This document shows, piece after piece, positions 36,309-44,419 of a stretch of DNA of 64,000 bases. Below the pieces are notes generated by a model, which saw only the letters and a list, made by a program, of their open reading frames with translations, was not told where the DNA came from and searched no databases. This DNA is from Marinobacter bryozoorum (GTDB lineage Bacteria > Pseudomonadota > Gammaproteobacteria > Pseudomonadales > Oleiphilaceae): positions 1 through 64,000 of the forward strand of contig NZ_JAKZAH010000019.1 of assembly GCF_023156245.1 (NCBI RefSeq), in the 5' to 3' direction. Position 1 is the stretch's first letter, and each line of letters starts with the position of its first letter. The position numbers and the translations under genes were made by a program.

Positions 36309-36406
36309 GGGGCAGGGGTTGCCAGGACACGCTCCTTTCGGCACTTCCCTGTGTCGCTTGGGCTCCGCCATCCCTGGCTCCGCACAGTCCTGGCAACCCC
36401 TGCCCC
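36309..36406. repeat. Perfect 20-bp inverted repeat between purE and purK
   Basis: GGGGCAGGGGTTGCCAGGAC at 36309-36328 and its exact reverse complement at 36387-36406, with 58 bases between. The loop contains further short pairings (GGAGCC-type). It lacks the T tract of a terminator. It could be a processing or attenuation structure, or a small mobile repeat inserted into the purEK operon. Confidence 0.85.
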
Positions 36407-36448
36407 ACCAGCTCCTTCATCCCGGGAGTTGCCTGCTCCTGGCGCTTT

Positions 36449-36937
36449 TCAGGCACTGGGGTCTGGATTGCCTAACACCGTTTCAGTCTGATTCGCCCGG
36501 AACTCATCCACCGCTTTGCGCACATTCTCGTCAAAGCTGCCGATGATCTGGGCTGCCAGCAGGCCGGCGTTGGTGGCACCGGCGTTACCGATGGCCAGGG
36601 TGCCCACGGCGACACCGCCCGGCATCTGGACGATGGAGAGCAGGGAGTCGAGGCCGTTCAGGGCCTTTGACTGCACCGGTACGCCCAGCACCGGCAATGA
36701 CGTCTGGGAGGCAACCATGCCGGGCAGGTGGGCGGCGCCGCCGGCACCGGCGATAATGACTTTCAGGCCCCGGTCGGCTGCGCCCTTGGCGTAGTCGAAC
36801 AGCAGGTCCGGCGTACGGTGGGCGGAAACCACCCGGGTTTCGTAGCTTACGCCCAGTTTGTCGAGCATTTGGGCGGCATGTTCCATGGTGGGCCAGTCCG
36901 ATTTGGAGCCCATAATAATGCCTACCAGCGGTTGCAT
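36449..36937 (-). CDS. purE: N5-carboxyaminoimidazole ribonucleotide mutase
   Basis: A 162-residue enzyme converting N5-CAIR to CAIR. Starts [20 protein letters not shown]; the active-site motifs [22 protein letters not shown] and [13 protein letters not shown] are present. It is upstream of purK. The longer frame to 37045 has no family support. Confidence 0.96.
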   Translation of the reverse strand: MQPLVGIIMGSKSDWPTMEHAAQMLDKLGVSYETRVVSAHRTPDLLFDYAKGAADRGLKVIIAGAGGAAHLPGMVASQTSLPVLGVPVQSKALNGLDSLLSIVQMPGGVAVGTLAIGNAGATNAGLLAAQIIGSFDENVRKAVDEFRANQTETVLGNPDPSA

Positions 36938-37168
36938 AGCGGTGTCCCCGGCAATAATAAGGTGTCGACAAGGCCATAACCGGATTGAGCCTGGCCCAAG
37001 GTCGGGAAAGCCCGCCATTTTAGGATCTGGTCGTTCGCCATGCAAACGAATCCGCCGGGTTTCGGGGTTGGGGGCTGTTGGTCATGCCGGGCGGTAGCGG
37101 ATATGATCACACGCCATTGTCTTACTATTCTTTTCAGTACTCGTGCAGTGACGGGTTCAGGAGTAACT

Positions 37169-38146
37169 ATGGATTCGATTCGCCCCGATGAAGACGAGCT
37201 TCGCGCCCGTGAGCCCATTGCCGGCAAGGGAGGAAAGCCGAAGCCGACAAGGCCAGCGGATGATAGCAAGCGGTCCGCCGGCGGCAGGGGTGGTGCGCCC
37301 GGCGGGACTGGCCGGGGGAAGGCGCCGTCGGGTCCTGGTCGGGGAATGGTCTGGCTGTTAGTGGTGCTGCTGGTGATCGCCGTCGCTGGCGGTAGCTGGT
37401 TTGGCTGGCAGATGCAGCAAAGGCTGGTGGCGATGGAAGATCAGCTTGAGGAGGCGGATTACTGGAGCCGGCAAAGCAAGCTGGCGCTGGCACGGTTTGA
37501 GGGAGAGCTGTCCGAGACTGGCGAGAACCTTGAAGAAACCGGTTCGTCCATGGAGGAACGCCTGGAGGGTGTTGTTTCATCGCTGGAGGAAGCCAACAGC
37601 GAAATCGGCAAGCTCTGGGAGCTGGCTGATGGGACCAACCGGCCACAGATAGAATCCCTGGTAGAACAGCAGGAAGCCCTGAAAGATCGGCTCGACCAGG
37701 TGGCTGAAAGTCTGTCGGCAACCGGGGAATCGGTTACCGCAGTCCGTGGCGAGCTGGAAACGCTTACCGGTTCGGTCGAGCAGGCCGGGCAGCGGCAGCA
37801 AGACCTGGCTTCGGCAGTACAGTCGATGGAGTCTCGCCTTGGTGACGTGGATGAGCGGCTGACATCCCTCGCAAACGGCATGGAAGATGTTGATGACGTG
37901 GTGAGCCGGCAATTGACCCGGTTCCGCCAGGAGCAGTCACTGACCCTTGAGGGGCTGGAAAGCCGGATTCAGTCGCTGGAGTCCGGTGACGGCCGGGTGG
38001 CTGAGCTCAGCCGGCAGCTGTCGGCGACTCGCAGCCGGCTGAATGAGGCAGAGCAGACGCTGCAATCCGTTGATGCCTCCCGGGCCCAGCTGACGTCCCG
38101 CCTGATCCGGCTGCAGCAGCAGGTGGACCAGCTAAGAGCGCAATAA
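37169..38146 (+). CDS. Membrane-anchored coiled-coil protein, unknown function
   Basis: A 325-residue protein. A Gly/Lys/Arg-rich cytoplasmic N-terminus (to about residue 58) precedes one transmembrane helix (MVWLLVVLLVIAVAGGSWFG), then roughly 245 residues of periplasmic coiled coil rich in Glu, Gln and Leu (VAMEDQLEEADYWSRQSKLA and heptad repeats to the end). The start ATG 37169 follows CAGGAG. I recognise no family. The architecture suggests an envelope spacer or scaffold protein. It stands alone between purE and the tRNA cluster. Confidence 0.75.
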   Translation: MDSIRPDEDELRAREPIAGKGGKPKPTRPADDSKRSAGGRGGAPGGTGRGKAPSGPGRGMVWLLVVLLVIAVAGGSWFGWQMQQRLVAMEDQLEEADYWSRQSKLALARFEGELSETGENLEETGSSMEERLEGVVSSLEEANSEIGKLWELADGTNRPQIESLVEQQEALKDRLDQVAESLSATGESVTAVRGELETLTGSVEQAGQRQQDLASAVQSMESRLGDVDERLTSLANGMEDVDDVVSRQLTRFRQEQSLTLEGLESRIQSLESGDGRVAELSRQLSATRSRLNEAEQTLQSVDASRAQLTSRLIRLQQQVDQLRAQ

Positions 38147-38233
38147 CAACGGCCCTGTAAATAACGGAATTGGTTGGAAATTAGGCGATTCTGGCGGTTA
38201 CAGAAAAATTTCAGGAAAATTTCCCTGAAACAT

Positions 38234-38261
38234 TTGACACCGCCTCAGAAATACTTAAAAT
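38234..38261 (+). promoter_or_regulatory. Sigma-70 promoter of the tRNA cluster
   Basis: TTGACA and TAAAAT with a 16-base spacer, followed by a GC-rich discriminator (GCGCGTC) typical of stable-RNA promoters under stringent control. It lies 66 bases before the first tRNA. Confidence 0.8.
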
Positions 38262-38326
38262 GCGCGTCTCACTTGATTGATGAACACCGCATCACGCCGG
38301 CAACGTCAATCAGGTGACCCGGAAGT

Positions 38327-38402
38327 GGGTGGTTAGCTCAGCTGGGAGAGCATCGCCCTTACAAGGCGAGGGTCGCAGGTTCGATCCCTGCACCACCCAC
38401 CA
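38327..38402 (+). tRNA. tRNA-Val (anticodon TAC)
   Basis: A 76-base cloverleaf starting GGGTGGTTAGCTCAGC, with anticodon loop CCTTACAAG, T-arm GGTTCGATCC and encoded CCA. It is the first of three tRNAs in one transcript. Confidence 0.97.
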
Positions 38403-38474
38403 CTTTCCGGACTGTTGACTTACCCCAGTCAACAGCGGTTGGCAGGAAGGCATCGGTCTTTTTGTTGACAATGC

Positions 38475-38551
38475 GGAGCGGTAGTTCAGCTGGTTAGAAT
38501 ACCGGCCTGTCACGCCGGGGGTCGCGGGTTCGAGTCCCGTCCGCTCCGCCA
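38475..38551 (+). tRNA. tRNA-Asp (anticodon GTC)
   Basis: A 77-base cloverleaf starting GGAGCGGTAGTTCAGC, anticodon loop CCTGTCACG, T-arm GGGTTCGAGTCCC and encoded CCA. Confidence 0.97.
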
Positions 38552-38564
38552 TTTTTTCCTTCCC

Positions 38565-38640
38565 GGGTGGTTAGCTCAGCTGGGAGAGCATCGCCCTTAC
38601 AAGGCGAGGGTCGCAGGTTCGATCCCTGCACCACCCACCA
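38565..38640 (+). tRNA. tRNA-Val (anticodon TAC), second copy
   Basis: Identical over its 76 bases to the tRNA-Val at 38327-38402, including encoded CCA. It follows tRNA-Asp after 13 bases. Confidence 0.97.
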
Positions 38641-38810
38641 TTTTTTCCTTACTCCTGCATTCAGATTCCGTCTATAATTCCAAGGCTGCGTCCTTGCTTC
38701 GAACTTTATGCCTGTGCTGCAATTTCGCCCGGTTCCAAAGTCGGGGTCTCCCCTTGTCTGTTACCTTGTCTTTGCGAAAAGACCAACGCTGCCTGTGTAA
38801 CGTAAAACCA

Positions 38811-39176
38811 ATGCTCCTCTCTTCTGGTCAATGTTCTGTCCTCACCGGCCTGCTGCTCGCGGCTGCCATGCTGTCAGGCTGTGGTGGCGGGGGTTCGGGT
38901 TCGTCCGGTGGCGATAAGTCGGTAACGCTCAGTTGGGACGCCCCCGGGTCCCGGGAAAATGGTGAGCAACTGGCCAACCATGAGTTGGGTGGGTTCGTGG
39001 TGCGTTATGGCGCGAGCCGGCAGGCAATGAGCCGCCGGCTGAATGTGGGGGCGTGCATCAGTTGTGAGGTGACTGTGTCAGGCCTTGATCAGGGAACCTG
39101 GTACTTCTACGTACAGACCGTAGACAGTAACGGGCTTCTCAGCGTGCCATCACAGGTGGTGAGCGCCTCTCTCTGA
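38811..39176 (+). CDS. Lipoprotein with a fibronectin-III-like domain
   Basis: A 121-residue envelope protein with a signal peptide and lipobox (LLLAAAMLSGC), so Cys27 would be lipidated. After a Gly/Ser linker comes one FnIII-like beta domain: KSVTLSWDAPGSRENGE, FVVRYGASRQAM, and WYFYVQTVDSNGLLSVPSQV. Start is ATG 38811; the frame opens further upstream but that part is not signal-like, and no good ribosome site is seen at either position. TATAAT at 38673-38678 may be its -10 box. Function unknown. Confidence 0.7.
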   Translation: MLLSSGQCSVLTGLLLAAAMLSGCGGGGSGSSGGDKSVTLSWDAPGSRENGEQLANHELGGFVVRYGASRQAMSRRLNVGACISCEVTVSGLDQGTWYFYVQTVDSNGLLSVPSQVVSASL

Positions 39177-39190
39177 GCGGCTGTCACTGG

Positions 39191-41767
39191 CTATTCGTCG
39201 TTGGTCACCGGCAGTTTCAGGGTAAAGGCCGATCCCTCGCCCTCCCTGGATTCTACGGTAATCTCACCCTTGTGCTTCTCCACGACCACGTTCACAAACG
39301 ACAGGCCGAGACCGACGCCATGCTTGCCTGCCAGTTCGCTGCTTTTCTGGCGCTGAAAGCGGTCAAAGAGCGTGGCCAGTTCCGAGGATGCAATGCCGGG
39401 ACCTTCATCCGTCACGGTGAGGCAGGCCTGGTGGCCGGCGCGGAAGACCTGCATGGTCACCGAGGTGCCGGGCTCCGAATACTGAACGGCATTGGTCAGC
39501 AGGTTGATCACCGCCCGTTCCAGCAGCTCTGCATTGCCCCGTAACCACAGGTCGTCATTCCCCAGCAGCACCAGTTTGATGTTCTTCTCCAGGGCCTGCT
39601 CGCTGACGCTGTCGCGGGCGTTTTCCACGATGGCGAGGAACTCGCAGTCATAGAAGCGTGTTTCCGTCAGCTGTTCCGCCCGGGCCAGTTGCACGAACTC
39701 CTCGGCCAGGTGGTAACTGCGCCGGGCCAGCTTGCGCAGCTGGTCGAGCTGCTCGACCTGTACCTCGCCCGGGCGGCGCTTGAGCTGCTCGATCAGCGCC
39801 AGCTGGGATACCAGCGGAGACCGCACGTCGTGGGAGATGAAGTCGATAGCCTCCCGGTGCTGGCGCTGCTGCTCCCTCAGCTCCGAAATGTCCGAAATAT
39901 TGGCAATGATGCCGTTCTGCTGGCTGTCCGGCAGCAGGAAGGGGGCAAAGTGAATCAGGAAGTCGCGGCCATGCAGGTGCAGGTCGACGGTGCGACTTTG
40001 CTGCTGGGTCAGGGTGTCGGCCAGGGTTTCCTCCCAGCCAGGGCTGCGGGGGTCGTGGCCCTGCAGCAGTCCGGCCAGCGGCATGCCCTGCAGGCTGGGT
40101 TTGGGCTCGTTGAACCAGCGCGGCACATGGCCATTCGCGAACAGGATCAGGCCCAGCGGATCGGTCACAATGATGCCGTCCGGCATATGCTCAAAGCTGC
40201 GCCAGATGAACTGCTGGATGTGATTGAGCTTCTGGGTCGCCTCCCGGGCCCGGTTGATCCGGGTTGACAGGTTTTCCCGGGTAACCGCGATCGGCGCCTG
40301 ACTGGGTGCCTGCAATGACAGGCGGCCCAGGTAGCGCTCGGCAGCCGCACCCGCCAGGCCATGGGGCAGGCGCAGGGCAAGGCGGTACCGGTTTTCGCCC
40401 CGGACCAGGGAAACCCGGCTTATGCCCTGGTCGTGGTGCCAGGTACCCGGTGGGTTCTGCCAGCCCGGGTGCCGGTCGTCGGCTGCCAGGTTGTGTTGCT
40501 CGACAATGGCGTTGTCTTCGATCAGCAACCAGCCCTCCGGGGACAGTAGCGCTTTCAGGTTAGCCAGGATCTGCCGGGGGCTGCGGCTCCAGGTGGCGGG
40601 CAGGTGTAACAGGTTGCCTCGTTCCAGCTGGTCGATCTGCTGGTTCAGGAAGCGGTTGGCGAATGACAGGCGCCGGGCGCTCCAGAGCGGAAAGGCAATC
40701 ACCGGCACCAGCATTGCAGAGGCGGCGGGTATCCACAGGTGCAGTGTCATCAGGGCGGTCACCGTGGCAGCCAGGATGCCGGTGAAGACCAGGGCTGAGA
40801 AGGAGAAAGTCCGACTCGGACGCAACCGGGGCAGAACCAGGATCACCAGCAGGGCACAGAGCGACGTCAGGCCGAAGGTCCAGGGTCCGGGTGCCACGGC
40901 AATAAGCTGGTCCCGCCGGGCTGCCGCCAGTGCGTTGGCATGGAACTCTACGCCGGACATGGGCTGCGCCAGTCCGGAGAAGGGCGTTGGCAGTACGTCG
41001 CCAAAGCCGGCAGCGGTCGCCCCGACCAGGACCGTCTTGCCTTCCAGCCATCTGGTTGCAGGCGAGGGCTCCAGCAGGTCAGCGTAGGACAGTGTGGTGT
41101 AGGCACCGCTTCGGCCCGCCAGGGGCACGCGGCGGAAGTCCTGGCGTACGTTGACGAAGGGTGGGGCCTGTAACTGCTCAAAAGCCTGCGCCTGACCGAC
41201 TCGCTGGTCGGCGCCAGCGGCCAGGGCCATGGCCGGCCATAGCTGGTTACCAAGCCCGTTGTAGAGGTAGAGCCCGCGGGCGATGCCGTCTGAATCCAGT
41301 TCCACGTGGGCATGGCCCAGGGCAAAGGCAGCAGCGGTCAGCAGCGGTGTGGGTAGTTGCTCCCTGAACAGGTCAGACTGCCTGCCGGGGGCCAGGTAAA
41401 GGGGCAGGGTGACCTTCCCGTGCGACTTCATGGCATCGGCCAGTACGGCGTCGTCAGGGCCTGGCTCGGTAAACAGGATATCCATGACAATGCGGTCAAC
41501 ACCGGCGGCGGTCAGGTTGCGTATCAGCCTGGCATGGACGTCCCGTGGCCAGGGCCAGGGGCCGATTGCCGCCAGGCTGTCCTCGTCGATGGCGACAATG
41601 ACCACGTCTTCGGAGGGAGCCGGTGGAAAGGTCGTCACCAGCGTGTCATACAACCAGTTATCCAGCCGCTGCGGCAGCGTGCTCAACTGGAGCAGTAGCA
41701 GGAGGCCGATGAGGGGCAGGGCCAGCGTCCAGGCTGAATGTCTGGTGGAAAACCAATCCCTCGTCAT
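39191..41767 (-). CDS. CHASE2-domain sensor histidine kinase
   Basis: An 858-residue inner-membrane kinase. One transmembrane segment near 12-30, a periplasmic CHASE2 sensor (DVVIVAIDEDSLAAIGPWPW, then HARLIRNLTAAGVDRIVMD) to about 290, three further transmembrane segments (about 300-365), a PAS-like domain (MPDGIIVTDPLGLILFANG), HisKA with FISHDVRSPLVSQLALIEQL, and an HATPase domain (LLTNAVQYSE, DEGPGI, GLGLSFVNVVVEKH). It lies downstream of the FecR-like gene and the OmpR-type regulator, all on the minus strand. Confidence 0.92.
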   Translation of the reverse strand: MTRDWFSTRHSAWTLALPLIGLLLLLQLSTLPQRLDNWLYDTLVTTFPPAPSEDVVIVAIDEDSLAAIGPWPWPRDVHARLIRNLTAAGVDRIVMDILFTEPGPDDAVLADAMKSHGKVTLPLYLAPGRQSDLFREQLPTPLLTAAAFALGHAHVELDSDGIARGLYLYNGLGNQLWPAMALAAGADQRVGQAQAFEQLQAPPFVNVRQDFRRVPLAGRSGAYTTLSYADLLEPSPATRWLEGKTVLVGATAAGFGDVLPTPFSGLAQPMSGVEFHANALAAARRDQLIAVAPGPWTFGLTSLCALLVILVLPRLRPSRTFSFSALVFTGILAATVTALMTLHLWIPAASAMLVPVIAFPLWSARRLSFANRFLNQQIDQLERGNLLHLPATWSRSPRQILANLKALLSPEGWLLIEDNAIVEQHNLAADDRHPGWQNPPGTWHHDQGISRVSLVRGENRYRLALRLPHGLAGAAAERYLGRLSLQAPSQAPIAVTRENLSTRINRAREATQKLNHIQQFIWRSFEHMPDGIIVTDPLGLILFANGHVPRWFNEPKPSLQGMPLAGLLQGHDPRSPGWEETLADTLTQQQSRTVDLHLHGRDFLIHFAPFLLPDSQQNGIIANISDISELREQQRQHREAIDFISHDVRSPLVSQLALIEQLKRRPGEVQVEQLDQLRKLARRSYHLAEEFVQLARAEQLTETRFYDCEFLAIVENARDSVSEQALEKNIKLVLLGNDDLWLRGNAELLERAVINLLTNAVQYSEPGTSVTMQVFRAGHQACLTVTDEGPGIASSELATLFDRFQRQKSSELAGKHGVGLGLSFVNVVVEKHKGEITVESREGEGSAFTLKLPVTNDE

Positions 41768-41835
41768 GGGCCCTGCTGTGGTGCGTGGTGGATTCTGGCA
41801 CTGCCAGAACCGGGGCTACCCGTCCGACAGTACGG

Positions 41836-43509
41836 CTATTCTACATATAATTCCCGGCCAGGGCCCCAGCGTCCCGCCATGGGACCATCGGACACTGCCC
41901 GCAACCGCACAAAATACCTTCTTCCGGGAATCAGGCGCAAGGCGGCGGTGGTGTCATTCACGGTGGCCTCCTTTATAACCTGCTCAAACGACGGGTCTTC
42001 TGACAACTGCAGCAGGTAGCTGGAGGCCTGGTCAATGGTCTCCCAGAAGATTCGTACCTGGCGGTCCACGTAGTTGGCGCTGAGCACGCGCACCGGCTCC
42101 AGCGTGCCATTGATGGTCAGTGTCCTGGTTTCGCTGGTGGCCACGGAATTGCCGCCGGCTTCGGTGACAACCCTCCAGTAGTAACTGCCGGCGCCCAGGG
42201 AGCGGCTGGGGGTGGCGCTATCCTGGCTGCTCCAGTCGCTGCTGGCCACCAGGTTGGTGAATTCCGGGTTCTCTGCAATTTCCACGCGGGCAAGCTCGTT
42301 TTCACCCTGGTAGCGCCAGCTGAAACGGGGCCGGTCGGTATCCAGCGCGGCCCCTTTGCCAGGTTCGACCAGTTCAGCGGCGCGGGCTGAGAGATCAACC
42401 TGGAAAGGAACGCTGGCGGGCATGCCCTGGGTGCCATCGGCGGCAAGGGAGGCAATTTCCAGGCGGTAGTCGCCATTGGCAAGGCCCTGCAACGACACTT
42501 CGTTGTTACTGGTCTGCTCACGGCGTACCCAGCGACCTGAGTCGGCCTCGATGATATCCACCTGGTACCGGGGAGAATCGCTGCCGTTCGCTTGCCACTG
42601 GACGTTGCCCGGCAGGCTGTTAAAGGTTCCCGGTGTTGCGGCAAGGTCCGGTGCCGGCGGCAGCTGGCGAATCCGCAGCTCCCCGGTACCGGTTCTGCCC
42701 AGCGAGGCGGCGTAGCCCGCCGGAATGTCCCGGGTTGCCCCCGGCTGGCCAAAATTGACACGGCCTTCGGTCACCTGCAGGTGGCTGCCGTTGTTATCTG
42801 CCTGCAAGGCAAAAGCGGTTCCCCGCACGGCGGCAATGGCGGACGGGGTTTCGATCTCGAACCGCGCCCCTTCCTCGATCATGGGGTGCACGCGATTGCT
42901 GAGACCGCCTCGCTCCAGGCGCATGCGGGTATCGGTCATACCGGTGCGGCCGTAACGGGTCAGCCGGTTGAATACCACGGAGCTGGAGGGGTTGATACGA
43001 ACAATGGAGCCGTCCGCCAGTTCAACCGTCACCGTGCCGTCCCGTGTGATGACGGTATCGCCGACCCGAATCCGGTCGCCGTCGGAGAGCGGTTGTAGTG
43101 GGGCGCCGCCGGAAGGTCTGCGCTGGGCGTGGCCGCTGACACCGGTAACCCGTGCCGGTTCCGGTTGCTGTCGCAGCCATGCCACGGGAATGCGGATACG
43201 GTCACCGCTGGTCAGGGTGGCGGATGAAGAAACCCCGTTATAGCTTGCCAGTCGATAGCTGGAAATGTCCGCCCGGAGCAGTTCCCGCGCGGCCTGGTCG
43301 AAGGTTTCGCCGGCTTTTAGGGTGTAGTTCCAGTCACTGTAAGTGGTGCTCGCGGTCGATGGGCCGTTGACTGACGAGCCACTGGCCACGGCCAGCTCCG
43401 CCTGGGCAGGAACGGCTGTTAGGAATGCCAGTAATGACGTGGCACAAAGCAAGCCCAGGGCCGGGCGGACTCGACGAATGGTTTTGGCTACAAGCTGCAA
43501 CTGCGGCAT
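41836..43509 (-). CDS. FecR-domain protein with LysM-like and FnIII-like parts
   Basis: A 557-residue exported protein: signal peptide ending TAVPAQA near residue 37, a LysM-like segment (YTLKAGETFDQAARELL, about 61-115), a FecR domain (about 130-255, VGDTVITRDGTVTVELADGS and VRGTAFALQ), then repeated FnIII-like segments to the end. FecR domains in such proteins often accompany CHASE2 proteins, where they are thought to sense or scaffold in the periplasm. It begins six bases after the response-regulator stop, and the CHASE2 kinase follows after 68 bases. Confidence 0.88.
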   Translation of the reverse strand: MPQLQLVAKTIRRVRPALGLLCATSLLAFLTAVPAQAELAVASGSSVNGPSTASTTYSDWNYTLKAGETFDQAARELLRADISSYRLASYNGVSSSATLTSGDRIRIPVAWLRQQPEPARVTGVSGHAQRRPSGGAPLQPLSDGDRIRVGDTVITRDGTVTVELADGSIVRINPSSSVVFNRLTRYGRTGMTDTRMRLERGGLSNRVHPMIEEGARFEIETPSAIAAVRGTAFALQADNNGSHLQVTEGRVNFGQPGATRDIPAGYAASLGRTGTGELRIRQLPPAPDLAATPGTFNSLPGNVQWQANGSDSPRYQVDIIEADSGRWVRREQTSNNEVSLQGLANGDYRLEIASLAADGTQGMPASVPFQVDLSARAAELVEPGKGAALDTDRPRFSWRYQGENELARVEIAENPEFTNLVASSDWSSQDSATPSRSLGAGSYYWRVVTEAGGNSVATSETRTLTINGTLEPVRVLSANYVDRQVRIFWETIDQASSYLLQLSEDPSFEQVIKEATVNDTTAALRLIPGRRYFVRLRAVSDGPMAGRWGPGRELYVE

Positions 43510-43515
43510 CCCGTG

Positions 43516-44232
43516 TCAGGCGGTGGTGGATTCTTCCGTAGCGGAGGCATCGGCCATGGCTTCAAGCCGGTAGCCCCGCTGGTAGATGGTCTTGATCCGG
43601 AAACCGTTGTCCGGGTTCAGGCCCAGCCTGCGGCGCAGGCGACTCATGTGGGTGTCCACGGTCCGGGTGTTGATATCCCGTGTCAGGCCCCAGACACGCT
43701 CCAGGAGCATCTCCCGGGTCAGTAGCCGGCCCTGGTTCTGCAGCAGGAACAGCGTCAGGTCAAAATCCTTGTCGGTGAGGGTCAGTTGCTCACCATGCAG
43801 GGTAATGGTCCGGCGGCTGGTGTTGATCACGAACGGGCCATAACGCAGCTCTTCCTTGTCCGAGTCGGGGTTCGAGCGACGAGCCAGGGCATTGATCCGG
43901 GCGATCAGTTCCGCCGGGCGGGCCGGCTTGGCCAGGTAGTCATCGGCGCCGGCATCCAGGGCCTGGACAATATCCTGCTCGCTGTCGCGCTGGGTCAGGA
44001 AAACTACCGGTACCGGCCAGTTAAGCTGGGCGCGGATGTCACGCAGCACGTCGAGCCCGGTCATGTCGGGAATCTGCCAGTCCAGGATCATCAGGTCATA
44101 GCTGCGGTGCAGGGCCGCGCTGACAAAAGACTGACCGGTGGGAAAACTGTCACAGGGGTGCCCCTGGTCGGCCAGAATCTGTTGTACATGCTGAGCCTGT
44201 TCATGCTCGTCTTCAAGCAGGGCTATACGCAT
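43516..44232 (-). CDS. OmpR/PhoB-family response regulator
   Basis: A 238-residue DNA-binding regulator starting MRIALLEDEHEQAQHVQQIL at ATG 44232 after AGGAG. The receiver domain has the phosphoacceptor Asp51 (LMILDWQIPDM), VVFLTQRD and ADDYLAKPA; the winged helix ends with NTRTVDTHMSRLRRRLG and GYRLEA. First gene of the regulator-FecR-CHASE2 kinase cluster, so that kinase is the likely partner. Confidence 0.93.
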   Translation of the reverse strand: MRIALLEDEHEQAQHVQQILADQGHPCDSFPTGQSFVSAALHRSYDLMILDWQIPDMTGLDVLRDIRAQLNWPVPVVFLTQRDSEQDIVQALDAGADDYLAKPARPAELIARINALARRSNPDSDKEELRYGPFVINTSRRTITLHGEQLTLTDKDFDLTLFLLQNQGRLLTREMLLERVWGLTRDINTRTVDTHMSRLRRRLGLNPDNGFRIKTIYQRGYRLEAMADASATEESTTA

Positions 44233-44419
44233 GGTCTGTCTCCTGGAGTGATACCAAGTCGCATCAGGAAAGACTGCACTGTCTGTTGCAGCCTCTTCTG
44301 CGAGAGTCACTTAAACGGGCGTTCATATCACACTATTGTGTCAAATCCTGGCGCACTCGTCAGTGTCATTGTGTTTGATTTACGTAACCTCCGGCGGCAG
44401 CCACAGGTGGCTGTAGGGA

